A stretch of 64,000 nt of DNA from Muscardinus avellanarius (taxonomy: Eukaryota; Chordata; Mammalia; Rodentia; Gliridae). Position 1 is the stretch's first letter; every line of letters begins with the position of its first letter. The notes under the pieces are model-generated. The model saw nothing but the letters and a program-made list of their open reading frames with translations, was not told the origin of the DNA and ran no database searches. Of the stretch, positions 23,440 through 34,514 are shown in pieces. Both the position numbers and the translations under genes were made by a program. The DNA lies in NCBI GenBank assembly GCA_963383645.1, contig OY726569.1, positions 29,544,599 through 29,608,598 on the forward strand. Reading direction: 5' to 3'.

Positions 23440-26400
23440 GAATTAAAAAATAGGGTGTAGCTTGGAGGTAGAATGCTTCTGGGTTCGATCCCCAGTACTG
23501 AGGAAAAAAAAAAAATAATGATAGAAGGCAAAGGGGAAAATTACAGCAGGGCCTAAGTAATCACCTTGTGCCAGGACAGCCCCCCTGTCCTTTTATAGAA
23601 ATAAGCCCAGCAGTACGCAACAGAAACTGGACTAAACTTGGCTCCCTGTCTTGACTGAAGCTGGAAGCAGGGAGCCCTAAAAAATGGAGTGGGGGCCACT
23701 CAAGGAGGAAGCTGAGGTTGAACGGAAGCAGTGGCCGTGGTGGACAGGAGGCACAGGTCTAGCTGGGAGAAGAGATTACCACTCAAGTAAGAATTGACAG
23801 ATGTGTAGGAATTTATTTTCGGTGGCAGCCTAATTAAAGTGTTAAAGTTCCTTAACTCCATTCAGCCCTGCGCCAGGATCGTTAGCTATTGATCTGGGCC
23901 CCTCCAGCACTTAACTCCAGCCAGCATATTGGCAATTCAATTAGCACCAGTCAATGCTGCCTGTTCCTAGTTCTTGCTGCCTGTGCCCTCACCCTCACCC
24001 ACCACAGGCCCCTCCGAAGCCCGGGTGCCCGTGCACACCTCTGACAGCCCTTCCAAGCTCTCCTGCACTTTCAGGATCAGTGGTGCCTGGATGGCTGCTC
24101 CTGGCCTCTATGGTACAACCTCAGCTGCCTAAGGAGGACTCTTAAGCTGAGCCTTAGGGCTGAAGACCTCCTAGAGACAGGACGGGGCTGGGAAGCTTGT
24201 CGGAGCTTCGTCCCATCCTTGCTGCCTTTGGACAGTGCCCACAGCTCCCATCTCCTAGTAAGTCCTGGTCCCACACAAATCAGGTTCTAGTCTTCTTTTC
24301 TACCTTCTTTCTTTCCTTCCAGCTCAAGCCTGTCACCCCCACATCCAGTGGTGCTAGGATGCTAGTCACTACTCAGAATCACAGGGTGATTTCTCATCTC
24401 TCTTCCTGTTCCCCACCCAGCAAAGTCCCTGTCCTTCCCTGCCTCCTGCAACAGCCCTTTTCCTCCTCCTGGCTGAGCAGCCCCATGTTCCTGGAGCCCC
24501 CATCTCGTCTTACCACCTCTTCCTGGCTCCTTTCCACATGCTCTTGATGGCCCACAGACCCATTTCTCTTGATGTGTCAGCTCCCTGCACCCTGCTGCCC
24601 TCCTGCCCAGCCCTATTCTCCAGTCCCCTCTTCCTCACCAGGAGTTCGGAGTTGTCCATGGCTGAAGCTCAGGATGCTCTGAAGAGCTGAGAGTCCTTCC
24701 TCAGCTGCTGGGCCATTCTGTAACAGCTGCAGGCGCCTCTGGGCCTGGGCATCCCGATGGGCAGGGGCACGCAGGTGTTGCAACACAGCCAATCGGGAGG
24801 GTGTCTCCCAGGCACACAGCAGGCAGCGGTAAAGCCCCAGCTCTGCCCCAGTCTCTGCTCCTTCCATTTCCAGCAGAAACTAGAACCATGGAAAGAGACT
24901 GGCTCAATCCCAGAAGACACTTCAGGACATCAGTTTTACTTGCCCTCCCCCAAGGGAGCCTGACTAGCACTAAGGGCCCTCCTTTTACCCGCTACAGTCA
25001 CCTGGATATCACTACTTGTTTTCCCAACTTCCTTCTATTCCTCCTACCAATCCTGGACTCCCTCCTAGTGTGAATGGAATCTGATTCCATTCTCTTGAGC
25101 TTGTGATGGTCTGCGCCCCTCCCTCCAGCCTCCAACTGGAAGGGATGAATAAAGTCTTTTACTTGATCAGAGTCCACTGCCCTTTGGTCTCTTTCTCTAG
25201 GTCTGTCCAGTTTACGGCCCAGGTGCATAGCCCCCTTTGCTTTACTGCTGTCATCTGGGCTTGTCCATCACTTCCCGGCTCTGCATCTCCTGCCTCCACT
25301 TCCACCCCCTCCCCTTCTCTCGCCTGCCCCCTCCTCACCTTATAGATCTGGCCGTTTTCTTCATGGGCCGACCCCCGGGCATGCAGCTGCATCTTCTCCT
25401 TGCTGTTGGACTCAAAGTCACAGATGTTGCAGCGCAGGTGTAAGGGGGAGACAGACCCGTAAGGGGCCCCGTCTCCCAGGGGCACTGGGGAGGGGGTGCC
25501 CATGGCTCCACCCCCCTCCCGCAGGTGGGCCGCCAGCTGGTACTTCTGAGCATGTTTGTCAGTCTTGAGGTGGAGCTGGAAGTTGGCTTTGAGTTGGGTG
25601 CCGTAGCAGCAGAGCTTGCAGCGATGGGTGTCGCCAGCCACCTCCTTCCATTCGGCTTCGGGGAGGCTCCTGCCTACGCTGCAGTGGTAGAGCAGCAGCT
25701 CCAGGCTGTCTGTGCTGAAGGCCTGGCACACAAGGCAGCGGAACACCTTCAGGGATGGGCTGTCATCTGGGGGTGGGGAGGCGGGCAGGCTGTCGGCTGA
25801 GGAGCCCAGGAGCTGACTCGGAGGCAGGTGGCCCTCAGGGGAGAGGCTGCCAGGGGCTGGGGGACAGAGACCGATTAGTACCCAAGGAAGCGTGGCCCGG
25901 GTCAGTTCACCGTGTGGGCAGGATTAATGAGTGGGATGGTGCCCAGAGGGGGTTAGGGTTACCCAAGTGGGGAGCTGGCCTTGGAAAGAAGGCAGAGAAC
26001 AGAGTTTGGCCGGGGGGCGGGGGGGGCAGTTCAGGGAGCTTACCGGGTGTGGGAAACTTGCGGACAGGTGCTCCAAGGTGGTGGAAACCATTGAGAAGAA
26101 GCTGGGCTTCCAGGGGCTTGTCTGGCCTCAGCCCCGGGCCAGGCATGGGTGTCTGAGGCTGCCCGAGGGCCTGGGGCCCAAAGTATTGGAAGAGTTCAGG
26201 AGGATTGGTGGGTGCGGCCCCTGGAGGGGGAGGAGGTCCTGGCGCCACCAGCCCGGGGGGCAGGCCCAGCGGCAGCCCCTGGTGCAGCATTAAGACGTTC
26301 TGCATGTGTTTCTCGGAGGTCATGTGGATGCGCAGGTTGCGGGAGATGTTCGTCTCGTAGCTGCACACCTTGCACTGCCAGGATGACTTGGTCTTGGGCT

Positions 26401-28087
26401 CTTTGTCCGCCGCAGAGGGCGGGAGCGATGCCTCTGTGGGGCTCCCCTGCCCTCCGGGCCCCGCCTGGAAGCCCTGCAGGTTGGCCAGGTGCTTGTCGGA
26501 CTGCATGTGGATGCTGAGGTTGCCTTTGGTGGTGGTGGAGTAGTTGCAGACGTCGCAGCGGTAGGGCTTGTAGCCACAGTTGTAGCTCTCTCCACGGGCG
26601 AGGCGGGGGTGAGCCCCGCCCGCGCTGCAGTAGCTGCAGTGACTGTTGCTCTCGGGGTGCTTTTCCCGCATGTGCACGTCCAGGGTCTGCTGGTACTTGT
26701 AGTGCCAGTTGCACTTGGGACACTTGAGTGTCTTACAGGAGTTGCGTGAGTGTAGCAGGGACATGTGGCTGGACAGACTGAGGCCCTGGAAGGCTGCAGG
26801 GGCTGGGGCATAGTCGTCAGCCAGGCGGTAGGGCTGGGGTGGGTCACTGGGGTCTTCAGGGGAGCCCACTGGGGTGGGGAGAGTCCCCCCCTCCTTGGCG
26901 GTGGGTGAGCTTTGGTTGAGTGGGGGACAGAGTCCTCCATCCTCTTCTTGCCCCTCAGGAAACCAATCGGGCCCCGCCTCGCCTGCTGCTACTGGTGATT
27001 CTTTGGCTTGGGTTGGGCTGGGGTTCCAGGCGGCTGGGGGTGGGGGTGGGGAGGGTGGGCTGAGGGCCATGACTTCTTCAGTGGGGAGGACCAGGGTCTG
27101 CACTTCGGCCTCGGGAGGGCCGACCTCGGTCTGGCCTCCACTCACCTCCACATTCACTGCGCTGCTCTTGGCAACAGGTGTCTCAAGCGGGGGGCATGCA
27201 AGGGGTTTTGGTTCCAGAAAGCTTATGAAGGCCCTGCAGCCGTCGTCCCCCTCCTGGAGCACAGCTGGGCTGCCCAGAAGGCCCTGCTGCTGGGCAGGGG
27301 TTAGCTTTACCCCGTGAGACTGTGTGTGCCCCATAAAGGCCTGCGGCCTACTGAAACCCAGGCGGCACGGAAGGCAGAGCCAGAAGAATGCCCTTTGGTC
27401 CTCCCCTCGGCTCCCCATGGGGCCATCTTTGGGATCTCCGGGTGGGTTTGGAGCCAGCTGGTAGCTCCAGAAGGCTCCATCCCTTCCCTCACAGGCAGCC
27501 GGAGATGGCGCTGAGGTATCGTGGGACAGAATTTGGTCAGAAGAGCTAAAGCCTTGGACTGGGTCAAAGCCATGTTGGACGTGAAGGGCAATGAGATGTG
27601 CAGGGGGTGGGTGGGCAAGGAGGGCCAGGCTGGGCTCTTCCTTGATGCCCGCCTCATCCCAGGGGAAGCCCTTTGGTAACAGGAGCTCACTGCCACCTGG
27701 CAGGGACAGCTTGGCCACCAGGAAGGCCTCACCGCCAGCTGTGAAGAGTAAGTGGTTGCTAAGGTCCATGGGAGGGAGCCCTTCCTCCTCCTGCTGTTCC
27801 TCGTCCTTTTCCACCCCCAGGTCCTTTGGTGGGACGTGACCACAGCCAAGCTCTTCTTGGGGCTCTCCGATCTCCTTTGGTGGGACGTGGCCGCAGCCTG
27901 ACTCCAGGGGCTGTCCTCCTGGCTCCGAGGGCCTCATACTCTCAGAGGTGGAGGGGGCAGGAGGGGGGTCTTTGGTGGCAGGATCAGAGGGGGTGCTGGA
28001 GGAGGAGGTGTCCGGAGGCGGGGACGGGGCATCGTGCCCAGGGGACGGGGTAGTGTCAGTGGCAGAGGCTGAGTTAAGGGTGGCCAT
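14934..28087 (-). CDS. ZFHX2: Zinc finger homeobox protein 2 (complete, nine coding exons)
   Basis: This gene encodes a very large nuclear transcription factor of the ZFHX (ATBF1-like) family. Coding exons, 5' to 3', are 28087-26044, 25856-25339, 24879-24639, 22873-22799, 22420-22362, 20554-20354, 19907-19781, 19633-16154 and 15913-14934. They total 7725 bases (2574 residues plus TAA) with every phase matching; I recall 2572 residues for human. C2H2-type fingers lie near residues 236, 454, 509, 569, 720, 759, 822, 871, 980, 1010, 1191, 1248, 1480, 1673, 1771, 2149, 2453 and 2497. Homeodomains lie at about 1597-1656, 1858-1917 and 2067-2126, each with WFQN in helix 3. The start is ATG in a CTACCATGG context. 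All introns are GT-AG. In human, p.Arg1913Lys in the second homeodomain causes Marsili pain-insensitivity syndrome; the matching helix here keeps its arginines. Function is inferred from the family. Confidence 0.96.
16154..19633 (-). CDS. ZFHX2: ZFHX2 giant exon 8 (residues 1089-2249) with the three homeodomains
   Basis: A 3480-base exon carries six C2H2-type fingers (about 1191, 1248, 1480, 1673, 1771 and 2149) and all three homeodomains (1597-1656, 1858-1917, 2067-2126). Low-complexity stretches include a short glutamine run (near 1359-1362), polyproline (near 1395-1402) and a glutamate-rich tract (about 1700-1724) coded by plus-strand ttcctc repeats near 17725-17800. It is bounded by CCTATAG (5') and a donor reading TTCAG/GTGAGC. 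Long antisense open frames here are by-products of GC-rich codon use. Confidence 0.95.
19781..19907 (-). CDS. ZFHX2: ZFHX2 coding exon 7 (residues 1047-1089)
   Basis: The exon opens with [13 protein letters not shown] after a TGTCACAG acceptor and continues as a Pro-rich linker. It ends at GCAG before GTAAGG, leaving one base of codon 1089. Confidence 0.9.
19910..20350. other. ZFHX2 intron between coding exons 6 and 7
   Basis: This is a unique intron of about 446 bases (19908-20353) with normal GT-AG ends. Nothing else is recognised in it. Confidence 0.7.
20354..20554 (-). CDS. ZFHX2: ZFHX2 coding exon 6 (residues 980-1046)
   Basis: The exon encodes a pair of C2H2 fingers (980-1004 and 1010-1033) over 67 whole codons. 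The acceptor is ATCTCCAG and the donor GTG/GTGAGT. Confidence 0.92.
20560..22360. other. ZFHX2 intron between coding exons 5 and 6
   Basis: The intron spans 20555-22361. Two minus-strand SINE copies lie at about 20920-21118 and 21675-21830. The remainder is unique sequence with C/T-rich stretches (22020-22160) and no exon that I can support. Confidence 0.6.
22362..22420 (-). CDS. ZFHX2: ZFHX2 coding exon 5 (residues 960-979, 59 bases)
   Basis: This exon is a linker that reads [19 protein letters not shown]. The acceptor is CATCCTCAG. The donor is ACG/GTCAGA, a weaker GT site than those of the other exons. Joined to its neighbours it restores phase 0. Confidence 0.83.
22421..22798. other. ZFHX2 intron between coding exons 4 and 5
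   Basis: This is a 378-base unique intron with no repeats or other features recognised. Confidence 0.6.
22799..22873 (-). CDS. ZFHX2: ZFHX2 coding exon 4 (residues 935-960, 75 bases)
   Basis: This small exon was placed by splice sites (CCTACACAG acceptor, GTGAGT donor) and by reading [19 protein letters not shown] in frame with its neighbours. It contains no domain and is a linker. Confidence 0.85.
23010..23510 (+). repeat. Plus-strand SINEs and (CA)n in a ZFHX2 intron
   Basis: B1-like and dID halves lie at about 23013-23130 and 23133-23310. Further dID halves lie at 23330-23390 and 23445-23505. A (CA)n array at 23386-23438 starts at the 3' end of the third unit. Confidence 0.85.
23815..23955. 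promoter_or_regulatory. Candidate intronic element rich in homeodomain sites
   Basis: In the intron between coding exons 3 and 4, repeat-free sequence carries CTAATTAAAG (near 23830), TTAGCTATTGATC (near 23881) and CAATTAGCACC (near 23938). Its AT-rich core sits in otherwise GC-rich intron. Enhancer function is inference; autoregulation by ZFHX2 itself is only a possibility. Confidence 0.35.
24639..24879 (-). CDS. ZFHX2: ZFHX2 coding exon 3 (residues 855-935)
   Basis: The acceptor is GGTTCTAG. The exon opens with FLLEMEGAE and encodes one C2H2 finger (about 871-895, [14 protein letters not shown]...). It ends at CCTG before GTGAGG. Confidence 0.9.
24880..25338. other. ZFHX2 intron between coding exons 2 and 3
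   Basis: This is a unique intron of 459 bases. No repeats or further exons were seen. Confidence 0.6.
25339..25856 (-). CDS. ZFHX2: ZFHX2 coding exon 2 (residues 682-854)
   Basis: The acceptor is TCTGTCCCCCAG and the donor is AAG/GTGAGG. Three C2H2 fingers are encoded (about 720-740, 759-783 and 822-846). The second and third have the [13 protein letters not shown] and [13 protein letters not shown] style typical of ZFHX proteins. The exon ends in phase 0. Confidence 0.93.
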
Positions 28088-28136
28088 GGTAGACGGAGGA
28101 ATGCTGGGGGTTCATGTCAGCGTGACAGCCAGTACC
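26044..28136 (-). CDS. ZFHX2: ZFHX2 first coding exon (residues 1-682)
   Basis: The exon has 49 bases of 5' UTR after an acceptor reading TTTCCCTGCAG (AG at 28138-28137), then ATG at 28087. It encodes an acidic, Pro/Ser-rich N terminus followed by C2H2 fingers at about 236-258, 454-477, 509-533 and 569-594. The GCGHVPPK motif appears twice (near residues 64 and 82), a small internal repeat. The exon ends at 26044 before GTAAGC, leaving one base of codon 682. Confidence 0.93.
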
Positions 28137-28740
28137 CTGCAGGGAAACACAGAGAGAGTGCTGTGGCGGCCACAGGGCTCCCAGCCAGGCTGCACTGCTG
28201 GATCCTCCAGCTCCAAACTCTTTGCTGAGCGCCTGACTCCATACCCACTACCAACTTGAAACTTCACTTATTGTCCGGCAGGATTCAAAATGAACACGTC
28301 CACAGTCAGAATACATTGTTTCTCTCTGAACCTGCTCCTTCTCATCTTGCCTATTAAGAAAGTTAGCACTATTTATCCAGTTGCTTAGGCTAAAAGCCCT
28401 CGCCCATGTCCAATTCGACAGCACCTTCTGGAAGATGTCAAACCCTGCGTTTATCATCTTCCCACAAGCACCATCCTGGCCCAAACCATTATCCTTCCCT
28501 GAATGAATGCAACAGATTCCATCCATTACTGGTCCCTCCAATCTAGTCTCCTCCTTCCACCCAGCATCCACATGATCTTTTCTCAGTTATTAAAAATGTC
28601 AAATATTAATAACAGCATACCAAATTATATAAGGAAGCCCTTTTTACTGGTCACCCAGCTTCAACGAGCATCAACTTATAACCAGCCTGTCTTTTCTGTA
28701 TCTTCACCTTCTCTCCTTTTACCTGCTGTGTATGTGGGGA
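28137..28740. other. Start of the long ZFHX2 intron 1, unique part
   Basis: This is unique AT-richer sequence 5' of the first coding exon. No repeat signatures or splice-bounded frames are supported. Confidence 0.5.
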
Positions 28741-28744
28741 GATA

Positions 28745-30440
28745 CTGGAGATTGAACCCATGGGCATTCTACCTTTGAGATATATCCCCAGCATTTTTAA
28801 CCTTTTATTATATTTTATTTTTTAAAATTGTGGCACTGGGGATTGAGCTCAGGGGCATTCTACCTCCAAGCTACACCCTTAGCCCTATTTTATTTTTATT
28901 TGGAAACAGTATCTCACTAGGTTGCTGCTAGTCTCACTACTGGCTGAGGCTACTGTGATCCTCCTGTCAAAACCTCCCAAGTACTAGGATTTACAAGGGT
29001 GTGCCACTGCACCTGGCTTTACTGTGTGTGTGTGCTTGGTACTGGGGATTGAACCCAGGGGCTACACTCTGAGCTACCCCCCCAGACCTATTTTTTATTT
29101 TTATTATTATTTTTTTTTTTGGTGGTACTGGGGTTGTGGAACCCATAGGCTTTCTACCTCCGGGCTATACTCCCAGACCTCTTTTATATTTTATTTGGAA
29201 ACAGGGTCTCACTAAGTTGCTGAGAGCCTCACTAAGTAGCTGAGGCTGGCTTTGAGCCTGTGCGATCCTCCTGTCTCAGCCTCCGAAGTGTGGGGATTAC
29301 AAGCGTTGCGCCACCACGCCCAGCAACCTATTTTTTATTTTGAAACAAGGTCTCACTAAGTTGTGGGGGGCCTCACTAAGTAGTTAAGCTGGCTTTAAAC
29401 CTGCACTACTCCTGTCTCAGCCTCCTGCATACTGGGATTACAAGCATGCGCCACCATACCTGGCTTTTACTTGTGTGTGTGTGTGGTACTGGGGATGGAC
29501 CCAGGGCATTCTACCTCCAAGCTACACCCCCAGCCCTATTTTTTATTCTTTATTTTGAAACAGGGTCTCACTGAGTTGCAGAGGGCCTCACCAAGTATCT
29601 GAGGCTGGCCACGAATCTAGATCCTCCTGTCTCAGCTTCCCAAAAGCTGGGACTACAAGCATGCTCCACCATGCCCAGCTTACTTTTTATTTTTTTATTT
29701 TTATTATTTATTTATTTATTTATTTATTTTGGTGGTACTGGGAGTGGAACCCAGAGGCTTTCTACCTCTGGGCTACACTCCCAGACCCATTTTATATTTT
29801 CTTTGGAAACAGGGTCTCACTAAATTGCTGAGAGCCTCACTAAGTAGCTGAGGCTGGCTTCGAGCCTGTGTGATCCTCCTGTCTCCGCCTCCCAAGCGCA
29901 GGGATTACAAGCGTGCGCCACAACGCCCGGCTTTTACTTTTTATTTTTAAATAGGCTCTCACCAAGTTGCTGAGGCTGGCCTCAAACTTGCAAACCTCCT
30001 CTCTCAGCCTCCCAAGTACTGATTATAGATGTATGCTATCACGCCCAGCTTTTGGTGATACTGAGAATTGAATCCAGAGGCATTATACCTCTGAGCTACA
30101 TCCCAGGCAATTTTTTATTTCTTGTTTGTAAATAGGGTCTCGCTAGATTGCTGAGAGCCTCGCTAAACTGGCGAGGCTGGCTTTGAACCTGCAACCCTCC
30201 TGTCTCAGTCTACCAAGTATTGGGATTACAAACATGTTGCCACCACATACTATTTTATTTTATTTTTGGTGGTACTGGACTATACTCCCAGGCCTATTTT
30301 ATATTTTATTTGGAAACAGGGTCTCACTAAGTTGCTGAGAGCCTCACTAAGTAGCTGGCTTCGAACCTGTGAGATCCTCCTGTCTCAGCCTCCCAAGCAT
30401 GGGGATTACAAGCATGCGCCACCACGCCCGGCTTACCACA
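28745..30440 (-). repeat. Run of minus-strand SINEs in intron 1
   Basis: About eight minus-strand dID/B1-like halves and composites lie almost head to tail, for example 28745-28800, 28840-29015, 29035-29095, 29125-29330, 29490-29685, 29730-29930, 30050-30235 and 30270-30435. A (TTTA)n tail array lies at 29700-29730. All share one orientation, suggesting repeated insertion into A/T-rich tails or local duplication. Confidence 0.8.
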
Positions 30441-30519
30441 TACTATTTTAAAACCAATTTCAGGGATCGTAATTGTCTTTTCTAGCACTTAAATCATACT
30501 GTATTCTCTTAAAACCCAG

Positions 30520-31890
30520 CAGTGAACCAAGCACTGTGGCACACACTTTTATTTCCAGCCACTGAGCTGAGACAGGAAAATCACAAATTCAAGGCTAGCC
30601 TGAGAAATTTAGTAAGAACCTGCATTAAAATAGAAGAATTTAAAGGTCTGGAACGTAGCTCAGTGAGAGAGTGCTCCAAAGTTCAATTCCTATACCTCAA
30701 AACAACAATAACCAAAACAAAATACCCATCAGGAGTTCCCACTGCACTGTGATCCAGACTCTTCTCCCTGGTCTGCAGAAGGTTTTCCAGAGTGCAGCTT
30801 AATGCTCTCCAGGCTTCTCTATTCCAACCCACTGACCTTTGGCTTTTTGTCTTTTCTGTTTCTCAAACATGCCAACTTCATCGCCACACTGAGGCTCTTG
30901 CCCAAAGTATGTTCAGTCTTCCTAGAAAACTCTTCTCTCAGATATCTGCATGGTGGCCGGGCGTGGTGGCGCACGCTTGTAATCCCCGCGCTTGGGAGGC
31001 TGAGACAGGAGGATTACACAGGTTTGAAGCCAGCCTCAGCTACTTAGTGAGGCTCGCAGCAACTTAGTGAGACCCTGTTTCCAAATAAAATATAAAATAG
31101 GTCTGGGAGCATAGCCCGGAGGTAGAAAGCCTCTGGGTTCCACCCCCAGTACCACCAAAAAAAAAAAAAAAAAAAAAAAAAAAAACATATCTGCACAGTG
31201 GCACCTTGATATTCAGGTCCTGCAACAGTGCCTAGGGTTACGTGTTACTGGGATGGAACCCAGGGGCATTCTACCTCTGATTCATACCTTACTAAGTAGC
31301 TGAGGCTGTCCATGAACTGTGATCCTCCTGTCTCAGCCTCACAAATGCTGGGATTACAAGCGTGCGCTACCATGCCTGGCTCTAGGGTTACTTTTTTATG
31401 TACTGAGGATTGAATTTAGGGGCTTTCTACTTCCGAGATATACCCTCAGCCCTTTTTTATTTTGAAACAGGGTTTTGCTTAAATCACTGAAGCTGTCTTC
31501 GAACCTGCCATCCACCTGTCTCAGCCCCCTAAGTACTGGGATTCCAGGTGTGAGCCACTTTATTTTGAAACAGGAGCCGGTCATAATGGTGCACACCTGT
31601 AATCCCAGTACTTGGGAGGCTGAGGCAGGAGGATTGCAGGTTTGAGGACAGCCTTAGAAAGTGGTGAGACTCATCAACCTAGTGAGACCTTGTTTCAAAA
31701 TAAAAATAAAACAGGGCTGGGGGTGTAGCTTGGAAATAGAATGCCCCTGGATTCAATCCCCAGCACCACGAAAAAAAAAAAAATTAAACAGGTTCTTGCC
31801 AAGTTGCTGAGTTGCCGGGGCTGGTCTTGAACCTGTAGTCCTCCTGTCTCTGCCTCCCAAGCACTGGGATTAAAGGCGTTCGGGATCACG
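30520..31890. repeat. Mixed-orientation SINEs in intron 1
   Basis: Plus-strand copies lie at about 30523-30700, 30955-31155 (with a long A tail at 31156-31185) and 31570-31770. Minus-strand copies lie at about 31225-31382, 31400-31560 and 31790-31890. Confidence 0.8.
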
Positions 31891-32322
31891 TTGGCTTGCC
31901 CGGTTTTTCCCAGAGTTACTTTCTTTAGAGATTTTTTATCACCGGACATTTCTTCGCTTACTTGTCTCGTCCTGCCCACTAGAAGGTAAGTTCCAGGAAA
32001 GCAGGGCTTCTCTATTTCTCTCTATTATTCTGTTGTTAGTTTAAAAAATGATGCTTGCCATGGTCACTAAATGTCTTTTGAATAAATGAACTCTGGGAAA
32101 GACCCCTCAAATTTTTCAAACCTCAAAGAGATAATAAATTCTCCAAGTCAAGGTCTTGCCAGAGACAGGCCAAACGGATTCCCCTGCATGCAGGGCCCGT
32201 ACTGCTGACGCTTTTCAGATCAGTCTCTGGCAGGAACATGTGGAATAGGTGGGAGTTTCCCTGGGCAGTTGGAAGACGACAGCTCCTATGTCGCTTTCCC
32301 CAAAGAAATAAAAAAACAAGTC

Positions 32323-32940
32323 AGCCGGGCGTGGTGGCACACTCTTGTAATCCCAGCATTCTGGATGCTGAGACTGGAGGAGACGCGGACAGCCTCAGCT
32401 ACTTAATAAAAAATAGGGCAGGGGGTGTAGCTCAGAGGTCGAATGCCCCTGGGTTCCATCCCCAGATCCACAAAAAAATAAAAATAAAGAATAAAAAATA
32501 GGGCTGGGGGTGTAGCTCAGAGGTCGAATGCCTCTGGGTTTCATCCCCAGACCCGCCAAAAAAAAAAAAAAAAGTCATAATAATAATGTTACTAATAGCT
32601 ACCAACACATACCATGGCCCCGGCACTATGGTAAATGCTTATCATTAGGAAATTTAATGTCACAGCAACTTTATTTTACCAATGAAGCAGCTATGAAACA
32701 GAAAGGTTAAGTTAGCTACTGATGGTCACTAGGCTCCAAGGTGGTGAAAGTACAATAGCACTGGCAGACACAGGACAGACAAAATGACCCGGAGTGGTGG
32801 CGCACGCTTGTAATCCCAGCATCTGGGAGACTGGAGGACCGCGGTTCGCAGACAGCCTCAGCTACATAGTGAGGCCCTTTGCAACTCAGTGAGACCTCAG
32901 AGGTAGAATGCCCCTAGGTTCCATCCCCAGCAACTCAAAA
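32323..32940. repeat. SINEs and a MIR fragment in intron 1
   Basis: A plus-strand B1-dID with two dID right halves in tandem lies at 32323-32572. A minus-oriented MIR-like fragment lies at 32590-32735 (cactatggtaaatgcttatc, ttattttaccaatgaagcag). A further diverged plus-strand SINE lies at 32787-32935. Confidence 0.7.
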
Positions 32941-33379
32941 AGAGAGAGAAAAAAAGTGAGCCTTCAAAGAACTAGAAATCAGGAATCCCAGGCCACCCCT
33001 GCTAGCTAGGTCCACCGAGGTCCCTGCTGCTCTCAACCTTTCCACAGGAATCCTTCCCCTAAACTCAGAAGTCCCCAAGCCTCCACCCTTCTCCCAGAGC
33101 TCCATGGGCCCTCTACCTCCTGTCCCACCATCCCTATCAGCAGGTCTCTAAACTTCAGTACTCAGGACAGACTGCTTCAGGGGAAGGGGGTAGGGAGAAA
33201 CCTCTTTCCTCAGGCCTCCTCTAACCCTCACCTCCGGATTCCTAGATTTGAGAAGTCCTTGGTCTGGCCCGGGCCACCAGCTGGTCCCCATTCCCACCTT
33301 TCCTCCTCCTCCTCCTCCTCCTCCTGGGGGTCTAGCCACACGTGAAGTCAGAGCCATTGAGTGGCTCCAGAGGGGCTGG

Positions 33380-33405
33380 ATTAGCATGCTAATGAAAATG
33401 CAAAT
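33380..33405. promoter_or_regulatory. 14-bp homeodomain palindrome next to a POU octamer
   Basis: ATTAGCATGCTAAT at 33380-33393 is a perfect palindrome made of two TAAT half-sites. Five bases on, ATGCAAAT at 33398-33405 is the canonical octamer bound by POU-domain factors such as OCT1 and the BRN proteins. The close pairing suggests a composite POU/homeodomain site. Binding is inferred. Confidence 0.5.
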
Positions 33406-34514
33406 CAGTACCTGGGAAAGGGGTGGGGGTGGGAGGTGTTGGAGAACCAGAGGGAACTGAAGGAATTGGACTGAGGGGAATAGATTCCTATGTAAGTGGA
33501 AAGCAGAAGACCTAAAGTTGTTGGAGAAAGATATTCCTTCTCTGGACCCGAGGAGGAGGGGCTGCAGGTTTGTGAGGACCTCGCAGGTCCGGCAGGTCCG
33601 GCATGCCCGCAGGTTGAGCCTCACTGCCCTCCACCACCCAGCAGGTGGCAGGAACTGGGCTGCCGAGGTGCTGAGGGCTGAGCACCGGGTGTGCTCTCCC
33701 AGCCAGCCCCCCCTCGGCCGCTCCTTCCAGCTCTACACACAGTCCAGAGGAGGCCTTAGTGGGCCAAGCGCCAGACCTGAGGGAACGTCCAGATTCCCTC
33801 TCCCAAGCATCTAATCCCAGGACTGGAAAAAGCTGATAGCTAGTTAGAAACCAAAGGAGCTAAGCTACTGGCTGGCTCGTGGGTGAGAGATCGGCCCAGA
33901 TAGGCCCAGGGTAGGTTGGCAGCTGTTTAAAATTGCAAATCTCTTCCCCACCTCCCAACCTGCCCCTCCTCCTCCTCAGGAAAGAATTTCAATTGCAAAT
34001 TTATCTCTGCCTCAGTGCACCCCCCTTCTTCCTGGTGCTTCTCCCATCACACACTATTTATTACAAACCTTTAGCTGCAGTAATTATTTTTTCACTTTCC
34101 TTTCGCCTTCCATTTCCCTCCTCCTCCATCTTTCCTTCCTTTCCTCTCTGCATCGGTTGTGTCCCTTTCTTGGCCCATTTCTACCTTGAACTTGAACTGG
34201 AGATGACACAAACAGGCCTAAACGCCATCCCCTACCCACACCCCCAGGCCCGGATCCTGCCCCCCCAGGCCCATGCCTTTCCTCCCTGTGGTCCCTGCTC
34301 TCCTTCAAGGCATCTCCTCTCCCTTGGGACTCGTCTCAGAAGTAGAGACAGGGAGAAGGCGACCATCACGGGCCCTGACATTCCTGCCGCAGGGGGCTGG
34401 TGGCTGCAGAGTGGAGGTGGGGGACGGGCCAGAGGAAGGGCCTGGGTAGAGGCAGGGGCTGGGGGGCCTCTGCGGAGGATAGGGGCTGGGGAGCCAAGCA
34501 GGCGGTGGCGGCAG

